Assembly (NCBI RefSeq): GCF_000384965.1
Contig: NZ_CM001844.1
Coordinates: 1,560,668 to 1,624,667, forward strand
Source: Bartonella bovis 91-4
Lineage (GTDB): Bacteria > Pseudomonadota > Alphaproteobacteria > Rhizobiales > Rhizobiaceae
Reading direction: 5' to 3'
DNA length: 64,000 bases
Under the pieces are notes generated by a model. That model had not been told where the DNA came from. It made no database searches and saw only the letters and a list, made by a program, of their open reading frames with translations. Of this stretch, positions 50,499 through 58,774 are shown in pieces; the first letter of the stretch is position 1, and each line of letters opens with the position of its first letter. The position numbers and the translations under genes are program-made.

Positions 50499-51032
50499 TC
50501 AACGACTTAAAAAAACTGGCTGATTATCAAATGTACGCCCTTCAAAATAATCTCCACTGGTGGAATAAAAAGTAGCTATAGCAGCCCCTGAATCATCATA
50601 AAAATACAATTTTTTTCCCTTAACAGCCCATGATTTGACTCCAGAAAATGTTTTCGGACAAAGTAAAGGACCAGCTCGATATCCTTGACCAAATTTCGTT
50701 TGTGGAGTTGCAATTCGGCAAACTTTACCGTTTACAGACAAGTTCCACACACCGGCAATACTGGCAGGAAACAAATCAACGGTATTGCTTGGCAATTCAA
50801 TGCTTTCTTGTTGTATTCCACTACTAGAATACTCGCTTTCATCAATTGAAGAGACAGATGTTTCAGGTTCCGGGAGATCAGATGCTGTTACAAATTCTGA
50901 CATCTGCTGAACAGGATAAACAACTTCTCGTACATTGCTACTATCACTATTCCCAAATCGTGATGTTGAACAACCACTTAAGATAATTATAGCTGATAAT
51001 GCAATGAAAGTTGAAATTCTTGAAAAGATCAT
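50499..51032 (-). CDS. omp19: Omp19-type outer-membrane lipoprotein (protease-inhibitor fold)
   Basis: A 177-residue lipoprotein. The signal ends in the lipobox LSGC after MIFSRISTFIALSAIIIL. A low-complexity Ser/Glu-rich linker follows (~residues 25-85), then a beta-barrel domain with IAGVWNLSVNGKVCRIATPQ, GQGYRAGPLLCP and SWAVKGKKLYFYDDSG. This is the AprI/Inh-like domain of Brucella Omp19, where it is a surface lipoprotein that inhibits host proteases; the two Cys would form its disulfide. The linker replaces the Pro/Ala-rich one of Brucella. The homology is clear to me; the inhibitory activity in this organism is inference. Confidence 0.88.
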   Translation of the reverse strand: MIFSRISTFIALSAIIILSGCSTSRFGNSDSSNVREVVYPVQQMSEFVTASDLPEPETSVSSIDESEYSSSGIQQESIELPSNTVDLFPASIAGVWNLSVNGKVCRIATPQTKFGQGYRAGPLLCPKTFSGVKSWAVKGKKLYFYDDSGAAIATFYSTSGDYFEGRTFDNQPVFLSR

Positions 51033-51337
51033 ATTTTACTCCTTCCCATAATAATAACCTCCCATAAATAATAATAAAGACGTACACAGAAACATGAAAG
51101 CATCTCTATATGTGCCATTTTTTATATGTACCATTGTATTAAAATAAATTAATAAATAAAAAAAACTCGTGAAATAAAGGCAAAAAATATGAAAGTACAA
51201 TGAAATTTATCAATTTTGAATAATCATGCCTCTTCTTATTCAGTTTTATCTCGAACAAACACTAGTAATCTGAAAGATTTTCGGTCATATATTGCCCTAT
51301 TGTGCTTATCATTTACCATTCAAAATAGAGAAACCTT
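51033..51337. other. Divergent spacer between omp19 and dapF
   Basis: These 305 bases should carry promoters for both genes. I see no repeat, operator or RNA structure that stands out; the region is AT-rich with poly-A/T runs. Confidence 0.5.
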
Positions 51338-52189
51338 ATGAAGATACCTTTCAGTAAAATGAATGGTCTTGGAAATCAAATCATTGTTGCTGATATGCGT
51401 GTAAGCGCACATAACATCACACCACAAGCAATTTTTACCTTGGCTGGAGATCCCCAAACACATTTTGATCAAATTATGGCTATCCATCCGCCAATTCAAA
51501 ATGATACTGACTTTCGCATCGAAATATGGAATGCTGATGGCTCAATGGCAAAAGCTTGCGGTAATGGTACACGTTGTGTTATCGAATGGCTCTCAAATCA
51601 CACTCCTAATAAAAGCTTTCGACTAGAAACACCTGTCGGAATTGTTGAAGGTGAACGCCAAAATAATGGCTTTATTTGCGTTGATATGGGGTGCCCATAT
51701 CTTAATGCAAAAGATATGCCAGTTTCACGTGAAATAACTGATACTAATCATGTAGAAATAACTGCTGGCCCCCTACAGGATGCGTGTCTTGTTTCTGTTG
51801 GGAATCTGCATGCTATTTTTTTCATTGATCATGATATTCAATCTATTCCATTAGAAAAATACGGACCAAAGCTCGAATATGATCCTCTTTTTCCAGAACG
51901 GTGTAATATTTCTATTGCTTTTGTAACATCACAAAAAAGCTTAACCTTACGCACGTGGGAACGAGGAGCTGGATTAACAAAAGCATGTGGGAGTGCTGCT
52001 TGTGCTAGTGCTGTAGCCGCGTACCGACGTGGATTAACTGAGCGCCATATTAATGTAAATCTACCAGGCGGAACACTTGCTATTTATTATCGAGAAGATA
52101 ACCATATTATCATGACGGGCCAAGCAGAATATGAATTCAATGGTTTTTTAAACCCTTTAACAGGGGCTTATGAAAAGGATTATTCCTGA
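51338..52189 (+). CDS. dapF: Diaminopimelate epimerase
   Basis: Converts L,L- to meso-diaminopimelate for lysine and peptidoglycan. It has 283 residues. The two catalytic cysteines are in MAKACGNGTRC and LTKACGSAACAS, and FSKMNGLGNQIIV opens the fold. The last base of its stop is the first base of the mtaB ATG, so the two are coupled. A parS-like palindrome lies inside the gene at 51721-51736. With lysA it completes the end of the DAP branch seen in this window. Confidence 0.97.
   Translation: MKIPFSKMNGLGNQIIVADMRVSAHNITPQAIFTLAGDPQTHFDQIMAIHPPIQNDTDFRIEIWNADGSMAKACGNGTRCVIEWLSNHTPNKSFRLETPVGIVEGERQNNGFICVDMGCPYLNAKDMPVSREITDTNHVEITAGPLQDACLVSVGNLHAIFFIDHDIQSIPLEKYGPKLEYDPLFPERCNISIAFVTSQKSLTLRTWERGAGLTKACGSAACASAVAAYRRGLTERHINVNLPGGTLAIYYREDNHIIMTGQAEYEFNGFLNPLTGAYEKDYS
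51721..51736. promoter_or_regulatory. parS-like site inside dapF
   Basis: AGTTTCACGTGAAATA has two mismatches to the ParB-binding consensus TGTTTCACGTGAAACA and keeps the TTTCACGTGAAA core. It lies ~5 kb from parB and ~12 kb from the candidate origin. Confidence 0.5.
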
Positions 52190-53472
52190 TGGCTATAAAA
52201 ATAGTAACATTTGGTTGTCGACTTAATAGCTATGAATCAGAAATCATTCGTGAAAAAAGCGCTTCTGCTGGTCTTGATAAACTCAAAAATGATGCCATTA
52301 TTTTTAATACTTGTGCTGTCACTGCTGAAGCAGTGCGACAAGCTAAACAAGCTATCCGTAAAGCTAAACGTGAAAACCCTCATGCACATATTGTTGTTAC
52401 AGGGTGCGCTGCTCAAACAGAAGCAGAAAATTTTGCTCTTATGACAGAAGTGGATCTTGTTTTAGGTAACGAAGAAAAACTCCATACCCATTTCTATCGC
52501 CAATTTCCTGATTTTGGCATAAATCACGATGAAAAATTACGTGTTAATGATATTATGGAGGTGCGCAATATTGCCCCCCACATGGTTGGTGCAATAGAAG
52601 GGCGTACGCGTGCTTTTGTGCAAGTGCAAAATGGATGCGATCATCGCTGTACATTTTGCATTATTCCCTATAGCCGTGGACCATCACGTTCAGTTCCCAT
52701 GGGCACTATCATTGAACAAATTAAACAGCTCATAGCAAATGGTGTTCAAGAAATAGTTCTCACAGGCGTTGATCTTACAAGTTACGGTACCAATTTACCA
52801 GGAAAAGCCTCTTTAGGAAAATTAGTTTCAGCCATTTTACATCATGTGCCTGATTTACCACGACTACGCCTTTCATCTATCGATTCTATTGAAATAGATC
52901 AAGAATTAATCGATCTCTTAGCTTATGAAAAAAGAATAATGCCGTATCTGCATTTGTCTTTACAAGCAGGCAGTAATATGATTCTAAAACGAATGAAACG
53001 GCGACATTTGCGTGAAAACGCAATCCAATTTTGCCAAGACTTACGTGCTAAACGTCCTACAATGGTTTATGGCGCTGATCTAATTGCTGGTTTTCCAACC
53101 GAAACAGAAGAAATGTTTCAAAACAGCTTAACTTTGATTGATGAGTGTAATTTAACACATCTTCATGTCTTTCCATTTAGCCCAAGAAAAGGGACACCTG
53201 CCGCTCGTATGCCTCAAGTCAATCGCGAAATAATAAAAATTCGTGCAGAAAAACTCCGTACCGCAGGAAAAAAAGCCTATCAAAAACATCTTGCTCATTT
53301 AACAAATAGCCAACAAACAATCCTTATTGAAAAAGATGAGATTGGACGAACTGAAGATTACACACTTACACACATCAAAGGTACTAAAGCTGGAACAATT
53401 ATTAAAGCTCTCATTATTGGCCATGATGGCAATAAATTAATTGCTGAACACACTAAATGGAATGCAGCTTGA
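52189..53472 (+). CDS. mtaB: tRNA t6A37 methylthiotransferase MtaB
   Basis: Adds a methylthio group to t6A37 of tRNA, making ms2t6A; it acts on the product of TsaD (8.3 kb). It has 427 residues. The N-terminal MTTase domain has cysteines in FGCRLN, NTCAV and TGCAAQ (second [4Fe-4S] cluster). The radical-SAM motif is CDHRCTFC followed by IIPYSRGPSRS. The C-terminal TRAM-like part ends near IAEHTKWN. It overlaps dapF by one base and is followed 14 bp later by ftsY, the standard dapF-mtaB-ftsY order of alphaproteobacteria. Confidence 0.96.
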   Translation: MAIKIVTFGCRLNSYESEIIREKSASAGLDKLKNDAIIFNTCAVTAEAVRQAKQAIRKAKRENPHAHIVVTGCAAQTEAENFALMTEVDLVLGNEEKLHTHFYRQFPDFGINHDEKLRVNDIMEVRNIAPHMVGAIEGRTRAFVQVQNGCDHRCTFCIIPYSRGPSRSVPMGTIIEQIKQLIANGVQEIVLTGVDLTSYGTNLPGKASLGKLVSAILHHVPDLPRLRLSSIDSIEIDQELIDLLAYEKRIMPYLHLSLQAGSNMILKRMKRRHLRENAIQFCQDLRAKRPTMVYGADLIAGFPTETEEMFQNSLTLIDECNLTHLHVFPFSPRKGTPAARMPQVNREIIKIRAEKLRTAGKKAYQKHLAHLTNSQQTILIEKDEIGRTEDYTLTHIKGTKAGTIIKALIIGHDGNKLIAEHTKWNAA

Positions 53473-53486
53473 ATAGGAAAGCTCTT

Positions 53487-54695
53487 ATGACACAGTCTTT
53501 TATCAAAAAAATATTCTCTTTTCGTAAATCTAAAGAGCAAACAATCAAACAAAAACAAGCTGTCACCCCTTATGAAGCTTATACAGCCGAGAAAACCACA
53601 AAAAATAATCACGCCTCTATATCTGAAAATACTAATATTGAAAAAGAAAAACAAACACAAGATAGTGAAAAATCTTCATCTTTTGAACCACTTTCTGAAA
53701 AAGTGATTGTCACTGACACAATTAGAAAAAAGAAAATCGAAGAACATTCACCTTCATTGCTTATTGAACAAAAAGAGGTCACATGGTTTGAGCGTCTTAA
53801 AAAAGGATTATCTCTTTCTTCACAGCAATTAAGTGATTCTCTTGGTACATTTTTTATTAAAAAGAAACTTGATGAAGACACATTACAAGAATTAGAAAAT
53901 ATTCTTATTCAAGCTGATCTTGGTGTGGAGACTGCTATACGTATTACCGAAACTTTAGCATCCAGTCGTTATGGAAAGGATCTATCTCTAGACGATCTTT
54001 ATACTATTATGGCTGATGAAATCAAAAAAGTGCTTGAGCCTGTTGCGCTCCCGCTAAAGCTTGATCTTAGTCATAAACCTCATGTTATTTTGCTGGTAGG
54101 TGTCAATGGAACAGGAAAAACAACAACTATTGGAAAATTAGCTGCTAAATTAGCAGAAGGTGGGTTGAAAATTACGCTAGCTGCTGGCGACACATTTCGC
54201 GCTGCAGCCATTGAGCAATTACATATTTGGGGTGAACGTACCGGCGCTAATGTTATTTCAACCAAACTTGGTGCAGATGCTGCCAGTTTAGCTTTTGATG
54301 CTTATGAAAAAGCCAAAAAAGAAGAAAGTGATGTTTTGATCATTGACACAGCTGGACGCTTACAAAATAAAAGTGAATTAATGGATGAATTAGCAAAAAT
54401 TATTCGTGTTTTAAAGAAACATAATCCTCAAGCACCCCATACAGTCCTTCAAACACTTGATGCAACAACTGGGCAAAATGCACTCAATCAAGTGGATATT
54501 TTCCACAATGTTGCTGGTGTTAATGGTTTAGTTATGACAAAACTTGATGGTACTGCGCGAGGAGGAATTTTAGTCGCTATTGCAAATAAATATAAATTAC
54601 CGGTTTATTTTATCGGTATAGGAGAAAAGATTGAGGATCTTGAGCCTTTTTCTGCCTCTGATTTTGCTAAAGCTATTGTAGGAAAATCATCATGA
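53487..54695 (+). CDS. ftsY: Signal recognition particle receptor FtsY
   Basis: The docking GTPase that delivers ribosome-nascent chains to the translocon. It has 402 residues from the ATG at 53487, preceded by AGGAAAG; a frame start at 53457 lies inside mtaB and is rejected. A charged Lys/Glu/Ser-rich N-terminal region (~1-90) is followed by the N domain and the G domain, with GVNGTGKTTTIGKLA (P-loop), DTAGRLQNKSEL and TKLDGTARGG. It overlaps yciB by 4 bp. Confidence 0.97.
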   Translation: MTQSFIKKIFSFRKSKEQTIKQKQAVTPYEAYTAEKTTKNNHASISENTNIEKEKQTQDSEKSSSFEPLSEKVIVTDTIRKKKIEEHSPSLLIEQKEVTWFERLKKGLSLSSQQLSDSLGTFFIKKKLDEDTLQELENILIQADLGVETAIRITETLASSRYGKDLSLDDLYTIMADEIKKVLEPVALPLKLDLSHKPHVILLVGVNGTGKTTTIGKLAAKLAEGGLKITLAAGDTFRAAAIEQLHIWGERTGANVISTKLGADAASLAFDAYEKAKKEESDVLIIDTAGRLQNKSELMDELAKIIRVLKKHNPQAPHTVLQTLDATTGQNALNQVDIFHNVAGVNGLVMTKLDGTARGGILVAIANKYKLPVYFIGIGEKIEDLEPFSASDFAKAIVGKSS

Positions 54696-55372
54696 AACAC
54701 TCTAAATCCAATTCACCCCATAACTTTGATCTGAAGAATATCAATGATAGCCAAAAATCCTGTTCACCAACACTTAAACTTTTTTTGGAAATGGGACCAT
54801 TGGTTGTTTTTTTCCTTGCTAATTATAAAGGGCAATGGCTGATTAATAATATTGGACTTTTTAAAAGCTTTAACAAACCTATTTTTCCTGCAACTGCTGT
54901 TTTTATGATAGCAATTATTATTGCTTTAAGTTTATCGTGGCTCATTATGCGCAAAGTTCCCATAATGCCTCTTATCTCAGGGATATTTGTCCTGTTCTTT
55001 GGTTTCTTAACTCTTTGGCTTCATAATGATACCTTTATCAAAATGAAACCCACAATCATTAATAGTTTATTTGCACTTATTCTTTTTTGTGGCCTATTAT
55101 TTAAAAAACCACTATTGCGTTATGTTTTTGATTCTACTCTTAAAATGGACGACATAGGATGGCAAAAACTGACCTATCGGTGGGCATTTTTTTTCGTTTT
55201 TCTTGCTGTTTTGAATGAAATCATTTGGCGTAATTTTAGTGATAATTTCTGGGCTAGTTTTAAAGTATTTGGTGTGATGTCTATAACAGTCATATTTATG
55301 CTGTCACAAATAACTATCATTATGAAACATTCAACAAATCCTTTGATAAAAAAGAATCAATCTAATTCTTAA
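54692..55372 (+). CDS. yciB: YciB-type inner-membrane septation protein
   Basis: A 226-residue protein with five to six membrane spans. The family core is LFLEMGPLVVFFLANYKG, then FMIAIIIALSLSWLIMRKVP, and the conserved WQKLTYRWAFFFVFLAVLNEIIWRN. Members affect septation and envelope integrity. It is coupled to ftsY by an ATGA overlap. The ~25-residue N-terminal extension is polar, as in Rhizobiales homologues. Confidence 0.92.
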   Translation: MKHSKSNSPHNFDLKNINDSQKSCSPTLKLFLEMGPLVVFFLANYKGQWLINNIGLFKSFNKPIFPATAVFMIAIIIALSLSWLIMRKVPIMPLISGIFVLFFGFLTLWLHNDTFIKMKPTIINSLFALILFCGLLFKKPLLRYVFDSTLKMDDIGWQKLTYRWAFFFVFLAVLNEIIWRNFSDNFWASFKVFGVMSITVIFMLSQITIIMKHSTNPLIKKNQSNS

Positions 55373-55887
55373 ATAGAATGTATTCCTTATTATAGTTTAT
55401 TTTATAAATTCTTGTTCAGTATATCGATAAAGGAAATTTTTGATTGAACGACTTTTATATCAAAAAATAGTGTTGATATGTCTATTTATAAAAAATATAG
55501 CTCAACTTAATTCTCTAAAGACAAATAAATCACATAAATACAGCTTTTTGGTATCTATTTTTTCAAAAAGGCGTTAGCTTAAATTCTAGAATCTAAAGAA
55601 AAATTTGCCAATTTCTTTGATGAAACAAATACCTTTTAAATCATAAAGATACTAAAATTAACGCTCTTTTTGCATTAATTACCAGATCCAGACCTAAACC
55701 AAAGAGTGGAAGAAATTCCTTTGTTACCAATGCAAAAAATGCTATATTTTATGAGAAACTTTAAAATAAGAAAAATTTAAATTCTTTTCATTACCAGGAT
55801 GATAGTGCTTTGCAGAAAAATTCTGCTAATAAAAAAGCAAACAGAGAGCTTTACTGAAAACTGTAAAAGAAGGGGATATTTTAAATC
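55373..55887. other. Intergenic spacer, possible unidentified gene remnant
   Basis: These 515 bases follow yciB. The stretch around 55,610-55,760 is less AT-biased and looks faintly codon-like, but stops interrupt every frame and I recognise no family. No terminator hairpin was found after yciB. Confidence 0.4.
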
Positions 55888-56364
55888 ATGTTAAAATTCG
55901 TATTGTATGTGCTTTTTATTTTACTCTTTCCTCTTTTAACATATGCTCAAAAAACAATAAAAAATGAAACAGATTATCATTCCATTCTAACACCTATTCC
56001 CTCTTCAAATATCGTTGCAAATTATCCTTTAACAGAAGATTTTCTTGTAAAAATGGAACAAATTAAAACAGAAGTTGTAAATTTACCTCCAGAACCAGAT
56101 GCACCTGGTACTGGAAACGATAACAGTATTGAAGGGCTTATTGCTTCTGTATCTGGTCGACCAAAACTAACTAGCGTTTTAGAAAAAAACAATATTACAC
56201 CAAAAGATTATGTTATTGGTTTTATAGCACTTCAAACAACATTAGCTGCAGTATCAGCACTTGAAGACAACGATAATTTTGAAGAAAAAATTACTCTATC
56301 TCAAAACAATCTGGAATTTGGTCAAAAATATATTAATCGAATTCGTGCCCTTCTGGATGATTGA
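55888..56364 (+). CDS. Hypothetical secreted protein
   Basis: A 158-residue protein I do not recognise by name. It has a clean signal peptide (MLKFVLYVLFILLFPLLTYA, then QKTIKN), a short Ser/Pro linker, and a small helical domain with LPPEPDAPGTGNDNSIEG and KDYVIGFIALQTTLAAV, then FGQKYINRIRALLDD at the end. There are no cysteines, so no disulfide or lipid anchor. I have a general impression of similar uncharacterised rhizobial periplasmic proteins, which I cannot verify. AGAAGGGGATATT ahead of the ATG is a usable ribosome site. Its stop codon directly abuts the parB stop on the opposite strand. Confidence 0.75.
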   Translation: MLKFVLYVLFILLFPLLTYAQKTIKNETDYHSILTPIPSSNIVANYPLTEDFLVKMEQIKTEVVNLPPEPDAPGTGNDNSIEGLIASVSGRPKLTSVLEKNNITPKDYVIGFIALQTTLAAVSALEDNDNFEEKITLSQNNLEFGQKYINRIRALLDD

Positions 56365-57273
56365 TTAACTTTGCAAACGTCGACAAATATCATCTAATTC
56401 CTCTAATGAAGAATAATGTATTTTTAAATCACCGCCTTCTTTACCGTGTCGAATGACTACTTTCATTCCAATCATATCCGTCAATAATTTTTCTAAAGAT
56501 TTTGTTTCCGTATCTTTTTTCACTAAAGTTCGTTTTTTAATTTTAGGATTTGTTTGTTCATGTGTAAGTACTTCTACTTGACGTACAGAAAGTCCCTCAC
56601 GAATAATCTTCTCAGCTAAATCCTGTGGATTGTTGACGGTAATGAGGCAGCGTGCATGACCGGCTGAAAGTTGGCCATTAATTAAAAGTTTTTGTACTTC
56701 TGATGGAAGTTTTAACAAACGAAGAGTATTTGTAACATAACTTCGGCTTTTTCCAATAACTTGTGCTAAATCCGCTTGAGTATAACCATATTCATTGAGC
56801 AACATTTCATATCCTATTGCTTCTTCAATAGGATTGAGATCAGCACGTTGAATATTCTCAATAATAGCTAGTTCTAAAGCTGTTTTATCATCTACATCGC
56901 GAATAATAACGGGCAGTTGATTCAAATTTGCTCGTTGTGCAGCACGCCACCGCCGTTCACCCGCAATTAACTCAAACCGACCAGGGTGATGAGGTGAAGG
57001 CCTTACAAGAATAGGTTGAACAACACCATGTTGGCGAATTGATTGAGCTAAATTTTCAAGTTCTAAATCCGTAAAGTGACGTCGTGGATTATTAGGATTA
57101 CGTGAAATAAGTTCAATAGATACCAACCTTTCAGAAACTATAGAATCCACATTTGATTTCATTGTAAATCTCACAGAATTTAATAGATGTGCACCATTGC
57201 TATCTAAACTGGCATCTCCAATTAATGCTGCTAATCCACGACCTAGTCTTTTTTTTGATTGATCATCATTCAT
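56365..57273 (-). CDS. parB: Chromosome-partitioning protein ParB
   Basis: A CTP-dependent DNA clamp that loads at parS and organises the origin region. It has 302 residues from the ATG at 57273; an open frame reaching 57516 runs through the end of parA and is rejected. The N-terminal ParA-activating segment is KKRLGRGLAALIGD. The CTP-binding motifs are NPNNPRRHF and ELIAGERRWRAA, ENIQRADLNPIEEA follows, and the helix-turn-helix is YTQADLAQVIGKSRSYVTN. The C-terminal dimer domain is short and basic. It lies ~50 bp downstream of parA. Confidence 0.97.
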   Translation of the reverse strand: MNDDQSKKRLGRGLAALIGDASLDSNGAHLLNSVRFTMKSNVDSIVSERLVSIELISRNPNNPRRHFTDLELENLAQSIRQHGVVQPILVRPSPHHPGRFELIAGERRWRAAQRANLNQLPVIIRDVDDKTALELAIIENIQRADLNPIEEAIGYEMLLNEYGYTQADLAQVIGKSRSYVTNTLRLLKLPSEVQKLLINGQLSAGHARCLITVNNPQDLAEKIIREGLSVRQVEVLTHEQTNPKIKKRTLVKKDTETKSLEKLLTDMIGMKVVIRHGKEGGDLKIHYSSLEELDDICRRLQS

Positions 57274-57322
57274 GATTTTACTCTTTGAATTAACTTCACA
57301 ATAAATTACTTTTTTACACTTT

Positions 57323-58120
57323 TTAAGCAGCAGTTTTTGCTTGTTTTTCGCGTTGAATAATTTCTGTTGCCAGTCGTAAATAGGCCTGACTGCCAGCACA
57401 TTTAAGATCATAAAGCAATGCTGGTTTACCAAAAGAAGGAGCTTCAGAGACACGTACATTACGTGGAATAACAGTACGATAAACCTTCTCTCCCATAAAA
57501 GAGCGTACATCTTCAACTACTTGATTTGAAAGATTATTACGCCCATCGTACATCGTTAAAACAATACCTTGAATTTCTAGAGATGGATTTAAAGTATACC
57601 GCACTTGTTTTACCGTTTCAAGCAATTGGCTTAAACCTTCAAGTGCGAGAAATTCACACTGCATTGGCACTAAAACAGAATCTGCTGCCCCCATAGCATT
57701 TAATGTTAAAAGATTAAGTGAGGGGGGACAATCAATTAAAATATAACTGAATTTTTGAGCCACTATTTGATCATCACACAAAGCTTTTCGTAACCGTTGA
57801 ATGCGATCTTGCGATGAAGCAATTTCCATTTCAACACCTAAAAGATCGAGTGTAGAAGGTACAATATGCAAATTAGGCACAACCGTTTTTAAAGCAGCAT
57901 CTACCACAGAGATTCCAGAAATCAAAACATCATAAGAGGATAAAGGACGATTATTACGATCAATTCCCAATCCTGTACTTGCATTACCTTGAGGATCAAT
58001 ATCCATAATAAGAATATTTTCACCTATAGCCGCCAAAGCTGTTGCAAGGTTAATAGCTGTCGTTGTTTTACCCACTCCACCTTTTTGGTTTGCAATAGCG
58101 ATAATTCGTGTCTCGCTCAT
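57323..58120 (-). CDS. parA: Chromosome-partitioning ATPase ParA
   Basis: Its ATP-driven gradient pulls ParB-parS complexes apart. It has 265 residues. The deviant Walker A is KGGVGKTTTAINLA, Walker A' is ILIMDIDPQGNASTGLG, and Walker B is YILIDCPPSLNLLTLNA. The C-terminal half carries basic DNA-binding residues. It is 6 bp from rsmG and just ahead of parB, the conserved origin-proximal order. Confidence 0.97.
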   Translation of the reverse strand: MSETRIIAIANQKGGVGKTTTAINLATALAAIGENILIMDIDPQGNASTGLGIDRNNRPLSSYDVLISGISVVDAALKTVVPNLHIVPSTLDLLGVEMEIASSQDRIQRLRKALCDDQIVAQKFSYILIDCPPSLNLLTLNAMGAADSVLVPMQCEFLALEGLSQLLETVKQVRYTLNPSLEIQGIVLTMYDGRNNLSNQVVEDVRSFMGEKVYRTVIPRNVRVSEAPSFGKPALLYDLKCAGSQAYLRLATEIIQREKQAKTAA

Positions 58121-58126
58121 TTTGCT

Positions 58127-58774
58127 TTACCCTTTACATGATCGAACATGAGAAATCTCTAAAATAACAGAACTTGTATCAATTTTACTTTGATGTTTTA
58201 GCAGATCAAAATGCCAATTGGCAGAGGCATTTTTTATTTCTGTCATATAATCCCGACCTTTTTGTAAAAGAGCAATTGTTTTTTGTGTTAATAAAGGAGA
58301 TAAAAGTTGTAAAAGAACATTCAATGAAGCTAAACCTCTCGCGGTTATAATTTCTGGTTTATCTATTTTCTGATATACATCTTCAATTCTACAATGGTGA
58401 ACTGTTGCTGGAAGATCTAGATGAGCAATAACTGTTCGTAAAAAAGCAGCTTTTTTTCCATTGCTTTCAACTAAATCAATATGTCCTCCTTTTTTGTTTT
58501 TAAGAAAAATAGCAATAACAATTGCGGGAAACCCTCCTCCAGATCCAAGATCACACCAATGCAAACACTGATCATGTAAAGGATAAATTTGCGCAGAATC
58601 TAAAATATGACGAATCCATAAAACAGGTACTGTCGCAGCAGATATCAAATTAATACGTTTATTCCATTGAATTACCAGAGATTCGAATTGCATTAAATTT
58701 TCTACCGTTTCACGTGAAACAGAGGGAACTATGTTTAAAAGATCCTGATATTTTTTTTCTATCAAAAAAGTCAT
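58127..58774 (-). CDS. rsmG: 16S rRNA (guanine-N7) methyltransferase RsmG
   Basis: Methylates G527 of 16S rRNA with SAM. It has 215 residues. The SAM motif is CDLGSGGGFPAIVIA followed by LVESNGKKAAFLRTV. ITARGLASLNVLLQ is the late family motif. The ATG shares one base with the mnmG stop. A near-perfect parS site lies in codons ~20-25 (58706-58721). Confidence 0.96.
   Translation of the reverse strand: MTFLIEKKYQDLLNIVPSVSRETVENLMQFESLVIQWNKRINLISAATVPVLWIRHILDSAQIYPLHDQCLHWCDLGSGGGFPAIVIAIFLKNKKGGHIDLVESNGKKAAFLRTVIAHLDLPATVHHCRIEDVYQKIDKPEIITARGLASLNVLLQLLSPLLTQKTIALLQKGRDYMTEIKNASANWHFDLLKHQSKIDTSSVILEISHVRSCKG
58706..58721. promoter_or_regulatory. parS site inside rsmG
   Basis: CGTTTCACGTGAAACA matches the ParB consensus TGTTTCACGTGAAACA at 15 of 16 positions, with a perfect 14-bp palindrome GTTTCACGTGAAAC. 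Its place next to parAB and ~5 kb from the candidate origin makes this the primary centromere site of the window. Confidence 0.85.

Noticed and set aside
57274..57516. N-terminal extension of ParB through the parA 3' end
   Set aside because: The extra 81 residues overlap parA out of frame; ParB family proteins begin at the KKRLGRGL segment just after the ATG at 57273.
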